Shown one piece after another: positions 1 through 9,844 of a stretch of 64,000 nt of DNA. Location of the stretch: contig CANTUQ010000035.1 of the NCBI GenBank assembly GCA_947683425.1, forward strand, positions 3,829,001 to 3,893,000, given 5' to 3'. The translations under genes and the position numbers were made by a program. How positions within the stretch are numbered: position 1 is the stretch's first letter; each line of letters begins with the position of its first letter. This DNA is from Excoecaria cochinchinensis (taxonomy: Eukaryota; Streptophyta; Magnoliopsida; Malpighiales; Euphorbiaceae). The notes under the pieces are model-generated. The model made no database searches. It worked only from the letters and a program-made list of their open reading frames with translations, and was not told the DNA's origin.

Positions 1-145
1 TTCAAAGTCTCTTTTTGATTCGGCTTCTTCATAGCTACAATAAACCACCTTCAAGCCTTCTTGAACTTCACTAAATTTGATCTCCATGAATCCGAACTTG
101 CAAAGTTTATAATCTTGCAATGTTAACCCCCCTGTGCACGCATCA
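1..145 (-). mobile_element. Family B LTR fragment, 5' end of a 3' LTR (element B0)
   Basis: Read on the minus strand, the LTR begins TGATGCGTGCAC at 145 and runs off the left edge of the window. It matches the first ~145 bases of the B LTRs at 288, 3651, 13240 and 16739. It is preceded on the minus strand by the polypurine tract and 3' interior of the same element (146-287). Confidence 0.85.
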
Positions 146-287
146 TTCCCTCCCTCTTTAGAAAAGATTCGTCCTCGAATCTTCGTCTTGTTCAAGTTGG
201 GAATTGGCATTTGTAGAATAAATTCATCTTCATATAAGATCTTTTGAACAGGTGGAAATAAAATGAATGCTTCTTCAGCAAAGAACT
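146..287 (-). pseudogene. 3' end of family B acidic ORF and polypurine tract (B0)
   Basis: The minus strand reads the end of the family B acidic protein (EAFILFPPVQK ... FSKEGGND), and its last codons overlap the purine tract AAAGAGGGAGGGAA just before the LTR. The fragment stops at 287, where the plus-strand LTR of element B1 begins. The next bases of the ORF (seen intact near 56600) do not reappear nearby, so the other half is lost or lies outside the window. Confidence 0.75.
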
Positions 288-437
288 TGATGCGTGCATA
301 GGGGGGTCAACATTGCAAGATTATAAACATTGCAAGTTCGGATTCACGAAGATCAAATTTGGGAAAGTTCAAGAAGGCTTGAAGGTGGTTTACTGTAGCT
401 ATGAAGAAGCCGAATCAAAAAGAGACTTTGAAGAGAG

Positions 438-573
438 GCATGTGCAAGTCATATGACCTTGACATGTGCCAACCATGTGTCTTGACATGTGCTAGACATG
501 TGCCATGACATGTTCTATGCATTTGCCATTGCATGTGCACATCATGTGACACATTACATGTGCATTGCATGTG
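438..573 (+). promoter_or_regulatory. CATGTG (E-box) cluster in B LTR
   Basis: Nine CATGTG hexamers in about 136 bp, separated by near-repeats such as GACATGTGCC. CATGTG is the E-box form bound by plant MYC-type bHLH factors in drought/ABA promoters (established for MYC2-type sites). The cluster lies about 280-410 bp upstream of the TATA box. A regulatory role is inference. Confidence 0.5.
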
Positions 574-846
574 CTTATTAATGGACTTAAGGGGCTTTTT
601 TGTTTGGGATTTTAATTAGGGCATTATTTATTATTTTTATTTGATTATTTGTAATATGTTAGGCCTTACCTTATTCTTTTGGGCTTATTTAAGTGAATTG
701 GGCTTTAATTAGCTTGGGCTCATTTAATTAGTTCTTTTTAGGCTTTTTGGGCTGTATTTTAAGTTAATTAGTGTGGGCTTTAGTTATCTTGGTGTAAGGC
801 CCATGTTTAAAGGCCTATTTGATTAATTAGGGTTTTTATTAGCTTA

Positions 847-866
847 AAGGAGTATAAATACTCCTT
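847..866 (+). promoter_or_regulatory. TATA box inside a perfect hairpin (B LTR)
   Basis: AAGGAGTATAAATACTCCTT: 9-bp inverted arms flank a central AA, with TATAAATA in the middle. It is the only good TATA box in this LTR, so it is the probable core promoter. The same 20-mer is at 13789-13808 and 17299-17318; the 3' LTR of B1 near 4200 has one mismatch. Confidence 0.6.
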
Positions 867-1183
867 AAAAACGAATTTGTAAAGGGAGATTGGAATTATT
901 AAACATTGGAGGATATCCTCTTTTTCTTGGCTTTGCCAAAATTCTAATAGATTAGATTTGTGAGATTTGCTTGCTTTTCTTTTCTATTGCATGAAGAATT
1001 TGATTAACTTATCAATTATTTGAGTGTAGCTTTTGTCATCTTCTTTAATTCCCGATTATTTGCGTTTTCAATCACAGGTTGATTGGGGGTTCAATAGGGA
1101 GTAATTTTTATCTCTTTGTTTCTTTGCTATTCGAATTGTATGTGTGGGTTTGTAGCTTGTTAGCTATTGGGTTCCGCATCATT

Positions 1184-1196
1184 TGGTATCAGAGTC
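1184..1196 (+). other. Primer binding site, initiator tRNA-Met type (B1)
   Basis: TGGTATCAGAGTC lies two bases after the LTR. The usual plant initiator tRNA-Met site is TGGTATCAGAGC, so one base differs. Confidence 0.8.
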
Positions 1197-2934
1197 AAAG
1201 TAAGGTAAATTCCTATTTATCTTAGTGTTAGGGTTGTGTTTTCTTTTTCTTAATTCTTTTATGTTTTTGCCGAATTTGGTTTCATCAAGTTTCTGATGTT
1301 TGTGTTAAATTAGACTTTTCTTAGCCTTTGTTTTATTTACTTTTTTTTTTGCCTTGAGATTCTGATTTTTACCTTGAACCAAAACATTGATTATCCTTGT
1401 CTTGAAATCTGAATTTTAGGAGTAGAAGTTATAGTTTGTTTGCTGAAATTATAAAAAAAAAAGAAGAAAAAAAAGAAGTAGAACATCTTTGGGTTTAGAA
1501 ATCCGAACCTTGTAGGAGTTTGTTTTGATTTGATTGCTGAAATTTATTAAAAAAAATAAACAGCAAGAAGAAAAGAAAGAAAAACATACAAAAGAAAAGA
1601 AAAGAAGAAACAGAGAAAAGAAGAAAAAAAAAACTGAAAGAAAGGAATATAGGAGGAGAAAAGGGTAGGCAGCAATTCGGCCAAGGAGGGTTTATATAGC
1701 AAAGGGCAAATCCAAATCATATAATAGGTGGGAGAAAATTAATCCATATTGCTTAGGGAATTAGGAATCCTTTAAGAGCTAGTAAAATTAATCCTTATCC
1801 CTTTGGGTTTAGGTTTTCAAAAATCTTAATCCATATCAGAATTGGAATTGTAATCCTAATCCTACTTAACCAAGTATTTACTTTGCAATCATTGACCCAC
1901 CATTTGTGTTATCCATTTCTTATCACCATTTGTGTTATCCATTTCTTATCCATTTGTGTTATCCATTTCTTATCCATTTGAGTTGCCATTTTTTATATCA
2001 TTTATTATTCATTTGTGCTACCATTTGCTTGTCATTTTTGGTAACATTTTCCTATCATTTGCTAACCATTTTTGGTAACATTTGCTATCCATTTTGGTAA
2101 CATTTTCCTATCATTTGCTATCCGTTTTTTTGGTAACATTTTGGTACCATTTTTGCTGTCATTTTTGCACCATTTTGGTATCATTTTTGCCATTCTTTTC
2201 CTACCATTTTGCCATCATTTGCCACCATTTTGCCATCATTTTTTTTACTCCGTTTTGACATCATTTTCCTATCATTTTGCCATCATTTTGCACACAACTT
2301 GACACATTAATAGAGCTTGATCTACTATTCGGCCTAATCATCATTTTGGCTCTAAATTGAATTGTATTGCGTGCGTGCATTCTGTCTTTCTTAGTATAAT
2401 TAGGTTTCTTTGTTATTTTTTTTCTTGCTTTGTTGGGTAGAATAACTAGGTTCTACATTTGGTTTACTTTGTAGTGAATCAAATTCATACATTTTGTCCA
2501 AATTGTCATTTTTCTTAATTCTTGTTGCTTGTTTCTTTGTTTTAAGCTTGCTTTTGTTCCATTTACATTGTTAGAGTATCTTTGCTTGTTCTAATACTCT
2601 AATTTGGATATAATCAAGTGGTATAACAGTCTTGTCCGTGTACCACCTTCATTGTGTCTAGTGTCTTCTTTTCTAGTTTTGAGCTATCTTTTTATTGTTA
2701 GTGCTTACTTATTCTTTGCTTTCTAAAACGTGCTCAAATTCTTGGTTTGTGAATTGAATTTTGAAGTGCAATTTAAGAGTTACAATTAGAGTGGTAAAAG
2801 GCAGAGTGTGTGAGTACATTAAGAGGGTAAAAGCCTTATTGAGTGAAACACGAGAGGAGTGGCATCTTTGAGTGTAAACACGTGAGGGAGTGTGTGAGGT
2901 TATTGTCTAACATCTGTTTTGCAGAATTCAAATC
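1197..2934 (+). other. Untranslated leader of B1, possible GT-AG intron
   Basis: No convincing gene. There is a purine-rich stretch (about 1440-1640), then about 1900-2300 a quasi-repeat of CATTTTGCCATC-like units. Open frames at 1906-2302 come from this pyrimidine-biased repeat and are not credible genes. A donor-like AAG|GTAAAT (GT at 1205-1206) lies just after the primer site and an acceptor-like TGTTTTGCAG ends at 2924, ten bases before the gag ATG. The same pair occurs in the family A leaders, suggesting a leader intron. Confidence 0.5.
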
Positions 2935-3096
2935 ATGTTAAGAAGAGAAGAAAAGAAAACAATGTATAAGGAGGAGGAAGCGATGCCTGGTATGAAAATG
3001 ATGTACAAAGCCTTCATTAATGAGTTCAAGAAGTTAAATACTAGGATGGATAGGATGGAGGAGAGAATAAATCAATCTACAAAAATCAGAACTTGA
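2935..3096 (+). pseudogene. Truncated gag start (family A type), B1
   Basis: A 53-codon frame begins MLRREEKKTMYKEEEAMPG, matching the Gag start of the A element at 53751 ([19 protein letters not shown]). It ends at TGA 3094-3096. The capsid region that follows in other elements is deleted, and the acidic ORF begins about 45 bases later. The deletion explains why no Gag assembly domain is left in B1. Confidence 0.75.
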
Positions 3097-3141
3097 AGTA
3101 AATCAATTGACCGTCATAGGAAAAATAAAGATTCTGAAGAT

Positions 3142-3819
3142 ATGGAATTGAGGTTTAAACAACTCTTTAGACAGCTAGATAAGTGTTTGAAAAAGGAGAA
3201 AAGAAAGAAAGAGGAAGTTGCAATGGAAGAGATTATGTGTGAAGCTGAAAGAGATGCTATAGATTTAAATTACAATGAGGTTGTGAGTGAAGAAGAAATC
3301 AGTGGAAGTGAAGTAGTTGTTGTTTTGAGTGAGAAAGAAGATGTTTGTTTAGTTAAGATGGAAGATCAGCATGTTATGATTGATCCTATAGTGCTTAAGG
3401 AGGCTGAGTTGAACATGGAGAAAGGAGAGGACCATGATCAGAATGAAATGGTTGTATTGAATAATCATGTTTTTCCTAGTGTTTTTGTTAAATTGCAGGA
3501 ACATGATGAGTCCTCATATGAAGAAGCATTCATTTTATTTCCACCAGTTCAAAAGATCGTATATGAAGATGAATTCATTCAACAAGTTTCTATTGCCAAC
3601 TTGAACAAGACGAAGATTCGAGAACGAATCTTTTCTAAAGAGGGAGGGAATGATACGTGCACAGGGGGGTCAACATTGCAAGATTATAAACATTGCAAGT
3701 TCGGATTCATGGAGATCAAATTTGGTGAAGTTCAAGAAGGCTTGAAGGTGGTTTACTGTAGCTATGAAGAAGCCGAATCAAAAAGAGATTTTGAAGAGAG
3801 GCATGTGCAAGTCATGTGA
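3142..3819 (+). CDS. Family B acidic ORF, function unknown (B1 copy)
   Basis: 225 codons. The N-terminal third is a charged Lys/Glu-rich segment that looks like a coiled coil (FRQLDKCLKKEKRKKEE); the middle is strongly acidic; then comes a conserved hydrophobic patch (AFILFPPVQKI). The frame crosses the polypurine tract (residues KEGGN) and runs about 55 codons into the 3' LTR, ending in HVQVM. Related copies are at 15531-16715 and 56464-57000. I recognise no domain; it occupies the position held by pol in family A. It may be a vestige of another element's 3' ORF or an accessory protein. Confidence 0.55.
   Translation: MELRFKQLFRQLDKCLKKEKRKKEEVAMEEIMCEAERDAIDLNYNEVVSEEEISGSEVVVVLSEKEDVCLVKMEDQHVMIDPIVLKEAELNMEKGEDHDQNEMVVLNNHVFPSVFVKLQEHDESSYEEAFILFPPVQKIVYEDEFIQQVSIANLNKTKIRERIFSKEGGNDTCTGGSTLQDYKHCKFGFMEIKFGEVQEGLKVVYCSYEEAESKRDFEERHVQVM
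3637..3650 (+). other. Polypurine tract of B1
   Basis: AAAGAGGGAGGGAA directly abuts the TGATACGTGC start of the 3' LTR, as needed for plus-strand priming. It is also coding (KEGGN) in the acidic ORF. Confidence 0.8.
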
Positions 3820-4530
3820 CCTTGACATGTGCCATCCATGTGCTTTGACATGTGCTAGACATGGGCCATGTCATGTGCTATGCATGTGTCATATGCATGT
3901 GCACATCATGTGACATCTTACATGTGCATTGCATGTGCTTATTAATGGACTTAAGGGGATGTTTTGGTTTGGGCTTTTATTTATTATTTTTATTTGATTA
4001 TTTGTAATATGTTGGGCCTTAACTTATTCTTTTGGGTTTATTTAAGTGAGATGGGCTTTAATTAGCTTGGGTTCATTTAATTAGTTCTTTTTAGGCTTTT
4101 GGGCTGTATTTTAAGTTAATTAGTGTGGGCTTTAGTTATCTTGGTGTAAGGCCCATATTTAAAGGCCTATTTGATTAATTAGGGTTTTTATTAGCTTAAA
4201 GGATTATAAATACTCCTTAAAAACGAATTTGTAAAGGGACATTGGAATTATTAAACATTGGAGGCTATCCTCTTTTCTTGGCTTTGCCAAAATTCTAATA
4301 GATTAGATTTGTGAGATTTGCTTACTTTTCTTTTCTATTGCATGAAGAATTTGATTAACTTATCAATTGTTTGATTGTGGCATTTTTTAGGTTCTTTAAT
4401 TCCCGATTATTTGCGTTTCCATTCACAAGTTGTTTGGGCGTTCAATAGGGAGGGTGTTTATCTGATTTTGCTTTGCTATTCGAATCGTATGTGTAGGTTT
4501 GTAGCTCGTTAGCTATTGGGTTCCGCATCA
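3651..4530 (+). repeat. 3' LTR of B1
   Basis: TGATACGTGC ... CCGCATCA, closely similar to the 5' LTR, with the CATGTG cluster at about 3800-3935 and a TATA box at about 4205. The start carries one change (TGATACG instead of TGATGCG). The right flank is an unrelated LTR piece. Confidence 0.85.
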
Positions 4531-5411
4531 ATATTTGGGCAGCCTATAACCTAGGAAAATGAATTGGGCTTGATTAGAATAGGTTTGTTTTATTTTGGGC
4601 TTATTTGACTATTTTGGGTAGTTTAAGTGAAGTTGGGCTTATCTCTTCTAAAGAGTTGGGTCAAAATAACTATTTGAGGCTTAGAGAACGTGAGGGGGCC
4701 AAATTTTACATGGGAGAGTTGAATTTTAATGGCTATATTTTAGGAATGGGTTTTCTTTGATAAATACTTATTATTTTGGGATATTATTAGTAGAGTTTGA
4801 GGGATAAATAATAGCTTGACCTTATCCTTTAGGGGTTGGCCGAAATTCAATTTTAGCCAAGTTTAAGTCTATATTCATTTCTTTTTTTCTTAGGATAATT
4901 ATGCCTATTTCTCACCATCTTTTAGGATTATTTTCAGATTGTATTTATCTTTATTTATTCATGTACTTAGTCCATATTATGGCCAAATACATGTAGATAA
5001 AGGTTAGGAATTATCTTTGTTATTTATTTTATTAATTATCTCTTAGAGTTAGTGTTTGATTATAACTCCTCTAGGGAGGGGTGGCTGCCTAGCCTATATA
5101 AAGGGCTAAACTTCTTCATTTGTACTTTATATTTTTGCATATTTATAATTAATGAATTTTCATTGACTGAATTTATGAGAGTTAATTTTTATTGATTCTT
5201 GCTATTGTATGAAGAATTAGACTTACGCAATTTGCATGATTAATGTATGCTTGATTCTTGTTCTTCTTACTTTTTAAATCAATCTATTATAAGAATTTAT
5301 ATTCAATCTTGTTTGGGGGTTCTTTAGATTGAGGGTTTATTCACTTGTTTATGATTAATATTCATGGTATGTTGGCGTTCTAGTTTGCATATAGGCTGGG
5401 GTTCCGGATCA
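4531..5411 (+). repeat. Fragment of a third gypsy-type LTR (LTR-D)
   Basis: It has no ORF. It carries a TATA-like TATATAAAGGG near 5095, a U5-like part (TTTGGGGGTTCTTTAGATTGAGGG) resembling the A/B LTR end, and finishes GGGGTTCCGGATCA at 5411. Its 5' start is missing at the junction with B1. It is followed directly by family A gag on the minus strand. Confidence 0.6.
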
Positions 5412-5623
5412 GCCCCATTGGGTTTAGATACCCTAAAGTCCTTCTTCTCCTCCTTTTTGGTCCATTTAGACCCCAAAGTATTTTTTGAGTTGTTGCTGAT
5501 CTTATTAAAGCTTTTACTCTTCTTTTGCTTCTCAATCTTCATTGCAATGTGCAATATCTCTTCCATAGAGTCATATTTATATAACTCAATGGCATCAGCA
5601 ATCTCCTTGTTTAGCCCACCTAG
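5412..5623 (-). pseudogene. gag fragment of A1, downstream part
   Basis: Encodes [17 protein letters not shown] followed by a Lys-rich stretch ([12 protein letters not shown]), colinear with residues about 213-285 of the Gag at 53751. It continues the gag at 6622-7287 after removal of the solo LTR. It ends before the zinc knuckle. Confidence 0.8.
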
Positions 5624-6616
5624 TGATACATGCACAAGGGGGTCAAAATTGCAAGATTATAAACATTGCAAGTTGGAATTCATGGAGATCAAATTTAGGG
5701 AATTTAAAAAAGGCTTAAAGGAATTCCATGGGCCGAATTTATGAAGAAGCCAAATCGAAGATAGACATGTGCTAGTCATGTGACGATTGACATGTGCCGG
5801 TCATGTGACACTTAACATGTGCCGAACATGTGACCTTGACATATGCTAAGCATGTGCCATGTCATGTGCTAAGCATGTGCCATATGTCATGTGCTATACA
5901 TGTGAGCTAAATTATGTGCAATGTATGTGCTAATTCATGGATTAAGGGGTTGTTTTGTTTGAGCTTTTTATTGGAGCCTTAACTAATGTTTTAATCAATA
6001 CTTTATGATTTAATAAGCCTTAAAACATGTGGGCTTTGTTTATTAGGGTCAAATTGGGTTTATTTCATGTAATAAAGCTTAAATTGCTATTTTGGGCTTA
6101 ATTAGTGGTTTAGGCCAACATTGGGCTTAAGTAGCTTTTAAGTTGGGTCAAATGTAAGTACTTTAGCTTAAGATTTATGGGCTGGACGAATTTGGAAGTA
6201 AGCCCATTCATTTGGTCTTGTTTTTTTCTATTTCAAGTAGGAAAATGCCTAATTTTCATTCCTAACTTACATGGGAATTTGGCCTACTTTTCTAATTAGG
6301 GTTTAGGTTATTTAGGAGGCTATAAATACCTCATTAAACTCATTGTAATGTAGATTTGAATGATATTCTCTTTGGCATAGCCGAATTTCTTTGCTTAGAT
6401 TGAGAGTGAATTGCTTTCTTTTGTATTGCATGAAGAATTTGATTAACTTATCAATTGTTTGATTGTGGTGTTTTTCAGGTTCTTATTTCCCGATTATTTG
6501 CGTTTCCATTCACAAGTTGTTTGGGGGTTCAATAGGGAGGTTGTTTATCTGATTTGCTTTACTATTCGAATTGTATGTGTGGATTTGTAGCTCGTTAGCT
6601 ATTGGGTTCCGCATCA
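5624..6616 (+). repeat. Solo family B LTR with CCTAG target duplication
   Basis: TGATACATGCAC ... GGGTTCCGCATCA, 993 bp, flanked by CCTAG at 5619-5623 and 6617-6621. It lies in opposite orientation inside the A1 gag. Eleven CATGTG hexamers at about 5763-5910; TATA-like CTATAAATAC near 6324. A solo LTR is the usual product of recombination between the two LTRs of a full element. Confidence 0.9.
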
Positions 6617-6621
6617 CCTAG

Positions 6622-7287
6622 GAACCGAGCCATGGTGACCTCCTCATCTTCCTCAATGTTTGCTCTCACCAAGCACATTTCAATATCTTTATAGTAAACC
6701 TCCACTAATTTTCCTCCCTACACAAGTATATGCAATTTCTGATGTAGTTCCCTAAAGTAGTGTGAAGGAACAAACCTTTTTCTCATGGCTTCCTTCATGT
6801 CCTCCCAATTATTAATAGGATGCTTCCTCACCTTCCTTCTACTCAAGTTGAGTTGCTCCCACCAAAACATTGCATAATCAGTGAACTTTTTGGCTGTAAT
6901 CTTCACCTTCTTTTCCTCTGAATATCTATTGCATTCAAAGATCATCTCCACCTTTCTCTCCCACTCCAAGTACTCTTTTGCACTATTTCGGCCTTTGAAT
7001 AGAGGGATCTTGAGTTTGATGTTGCCCAAGTTTCCATCTATCTTTGCACTAGTTTCCTCTTCATCTCCATCATCAAAATCATGCACCAGATGTTCTTGAA
7101 TAATTTGGCCTCTCCTTGCTTCCCTTCTAGGTATATTAGATATACTTCCTTCAAGCCTCTCTTCCATTCCATCCATTCTAAGGGACAACTTTCGGATATC
7201 ACTAATGAATGCTTGATATAGCATCTTGTTATCTGGTACATGATCTTCATCTTGGGATATTCTCTTCCCACTAGTTTCTTCAGTCAT
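6622..7287 (-). pseudogene. gag N-terminal/capsid region of A1
   Basis: Starts MTEETSGKRISQDEDHVPDN at 7287 and continues through the capsid block (residues around [19 protein letters not shown] and [15 protein letters not shown]) found in plant gypsy Gag proteins (retrotrans_gag family). An in-frame TAG at 6718-6720 replaces a Gln codon. The frame beyond it still reads gag (ANIEEDEEVTMARFLG) up to the solo LTR. This is a second N-terminal type, different from the MSRREE type at 53751 but shared with element B2. Confidence 0.8.
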
Positions 7288-8982
7288 GGTGTATTACCTG
7301 CAAAATTGTTAGATAAAAACCTCACAAGCTCTCCCTCACGTGTTTACACTCAAAGAATGTCACTCCTCTCGTGTTTCAAACAATTAAGGCTTTTACCCTC
7401 TTAATGTCCTCACACTCTCTTGCCTTTTCCCACTCAGGCTTGCAACTTTAAAATTTCACTTTAGAAATCCATCCACAAATCAAGAATCTTGAGCACGTTT
7501 AAGAAAGCAAGAAAAATAAGCACTAACAATAAAAAGAAAGCTCAAAACTAGAAAATAAGACATTAGACACAATGGAGGTGATACACGGTCAAGAATGGTG
7601 TACCGCTTGATGATAAGCAAATTAGAGTAATGGACAAGCAAAGATACTCTAACAATGTAAAGGAACAAAAACAAGCTTAAAACAAAGAAATAAGCGACAA
7701 GAATTAAGAAAAATGACAATTTGGATAAGATGTATGAATTTGATTCACTACAAAGTAAACCAAATATAGAACCTAGTTATTCTACCCAACAAAGCAAGAA
7801 ATCAACAAAAAGACCTAATTAAACTAAATGAAGTAGGTTGCATGCAAAACAATTCAATTTTGAGCCAAAAGTATCACTAGGCCGAATGCTGCAACAAGCT
7901 TGATTAATGTGTCAAATTGTGTCCAAAATGGTGGCAAAGTGATGGCAAAAGATAGCAAAATGGTAGAAAAATGATGGCAAAATTGTAACAAAAATGGTGG
8001 CAAATGAATAAAAATTGACAGCAAATGATCAACAATGATTCCAAAAATGGTGGAACAAATGGATAAGAAATGATACAAAAATGGCAGCTCAAATGGATAA
8101 GAAATTTTATCAAAATGGCATCTCAAATGGATAAGAAATGATATCAAAATGGCAGCTCAAATGGATAAAAAAATGATGTCAAAATAGCAGCTCAAATGGA
8201 TAACAAATGGATAGCACAAATGGCAGCTCAAATCGATAACAAATGGATAGCATAAATGGTGGTTCAATGATTGCAAAGTAAATCCTTGGCTAAATAAGAT
8301 TAGGATTATAATTCCAATTCAGATATGGATAGGGATTTTGAAAAACCTAAACCCAAAGTAATAAGGATTAATTTTACTAGTCCTTAAAGAATTCCTAATC
8401 CCCAAGTAATATGGATTAATTTTCTCCCACCTATTAGAGGATTTGGATTTGCCCTTTGCTATATTAACCTTTCTTGGCCGAATTTGCTCCCTATTCTTTT
8501 GTCCTTCTATGTTCTTTTCTTTAATGTTTTTTTTTTCTTCTTTCTCTTTTTTTTTAATATGAAGGAAATAACAACTACAACTAAAGACTACTAGGCGTCG
8601 TGTCCAAGCCCAAAGTGATCAAGGTTCATGTTCGGTTTCTAAAGCCCTTTCTCAAAACGTAAAAACTTCAAAGTGAAAAACGGAGGTCTTAATGTCATTT
8701 TTGAGGTCCGAAAAGGGCGATTACGTAAGGCCAAGCTCAAGTAATGATTATAGAGCTTGAAACTCTTTTTTCGAAAATATCTTATAATAAGGAATTGGAC
8801 ACTCTAGTCAAAAGTTATGGCAAACACAAAATTTTATGGCAAAAAGTAAGAAAAAGGTTAAATTTAACACACAAAAGGACACAAATCAAAACTTTTCACT
8901 ACTAATTCGGCATAAACATAAAGAAATCAAAGAAAGAAAACACAAACCTAATACTAAGATAAATAGGAATTTACCTTAACTT
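7288..8982 (-). other. Leader of A1
   Basis: Non-coding. It includes the same CATTTTGCC-type quasi-repeats (7910-8270, reverse orientation) and adenine/purine-rich parts seen in other A and B leaders. The acceptor-like TTTTGCAG lies just before the gag ATG and the donor-like TTAAGGTAAATTCC near 8970. Open frames here (7480-8147) are repeat shadows. Confidence 0.5.
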
Positions 8983-8995
8983 TGGCTCTGATACC
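8983..8995 (-). other. Primer binding site of A1 (first base lost)
   Basis: The minus strand reads GGTATCAGAGCCA. The leading T and the last bases of the LTR are deleted. Confidence 0.75.
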
Positions 8996-9844
8996 TTAAA
9001 GAACCTGAAACCCGAAACCCCTTGAACATACACTTTGATGACAAAGACAAAGAAGACAAACACCCTCCCTATTGAACCCCCAAACAACAAGTGAATAGAA
9101 ATGCAAACAATCGGGAAACAAAGAAGATGAAAATGCCACAATCAAGATAATTGATAAGTAATCAAATTCTTTATGCAATAGAAAAGATAAGCAAGCAATC
9201 CTCACTAATCTCTCTATAGAATTTCGGCCAAAGCCAATAAGAGAATCCTCTCAAAAGTTTTAATTCATCAAATCTGAAGTTTACAACTCATATTAGCCTA
9301 TTTATATAGTGGCTAACCCTAATTAACCATTAAAACCAAAACAAACCCTAATAATGCCTTTTAAACATGGTATGGCCGAAATTACCATGGGCTTTACAAG
9401 ATAAATTAAGCCCAAACTAAAGAAATAAACACACTTAAATTAAGCCCAAAATAAAGACTGATTAAAACCCAAAATAACTAAAATAAACCCGACCTAAAAG
9501 CCCTACATTCCTAGCCCATTAAATTACAACTTAAAGGACTCATGTGACTTTTAAATGAAGCACATGACTTGTACAATTAAAGCCCAAAGTTGTATAAGCC
9601 CTTGATGGCTTATTTTGGCCCGATTTCTTCACTTGCTTCCAAAAGGCTAAGTACTTTATTTTGGCCTTCAAGTTCTCCATAACATCTCTCAAAGGCCTCT
9701 TCATAAATCTCTTGAGTAACAAGGCCTTGAATAAAAGATGACATAACCATCTTTAGCTTCTGAGCACGTCCTCTTGTTATTGGACCACTAGGCATCTTCA
9801 AAGGATTTTTGGTGGTTGTTGGCATTGATGGTGGATCCGTATCA
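8996..9844 (-). repeat. 5' LTR of A1
   Basis: Begins on the minus strand TGATACGGATCCACC at 9844. It contains the LTR-encoded basic tail (SGPITRGRAQKLKM, frame 9610-9844) and the shared U5. It is inserted into the integrase region of another A copy (9845-10015). Confidence 0.8.

Larger units (their letters stand above)
288..1181 (+). repeat. 5' LTR of B1
   Basis: Begins TGATGCGTGCAT and ends GGGTTCCGCATCA, directly followed by the primer site. The first third holds a CATGTG cluster (438-573); the TATA box sits in a palindrome at 847-866. The part after about 980 is shared with family A LTRs, while the part before is B-specific. Confidence 0.85.
288..4530 (+). mobile_element. Non-autonomous gypsy-related LTR element B1
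   Basis: 5' LTR 288-1181 (894 bp), primer site TGGTATCAGAGTC at 1184, long non-coding leader, broken gag start, acidic ORF, polypurine tract 3637-3650, 3' LTR 3651-4530 (880 bp). There is no protease, RT or integrase, so it would need proteins in trans, most plausibly from family A, which shares its primer site, purine tract and gag start. The 5-bp flanks differ (GAACT left, ATATT right), so this is probably a hybrid of two insertions or one side was deleted. Confidence 0.8.
5412..9844 (-). mobile_element. Family A gypsy element A1, 5' half only
   Basis: Minus-strand order: 5' LTR (9844 to 8996), primer site (8995-8983), leader, gag (7287-6622), then a solo B LTR (5624-6616), then more gag (5623-5412). 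Everything from the zinc knuckle onward is missing, replaced at 5411 by LTR-D. The LTR/primer-site junction has lost about 20 bases (the usual TGATGCGGAACCC end), so this copy cannot be replication-competent. Confidence 0.75.

Noticed and set aside
1906..2302. Cys/His/Phe-rich small ORFs in leaders
   Set aside because: Products of the CATTTTGCC quasi-repeat; frames are not conserved between copies.
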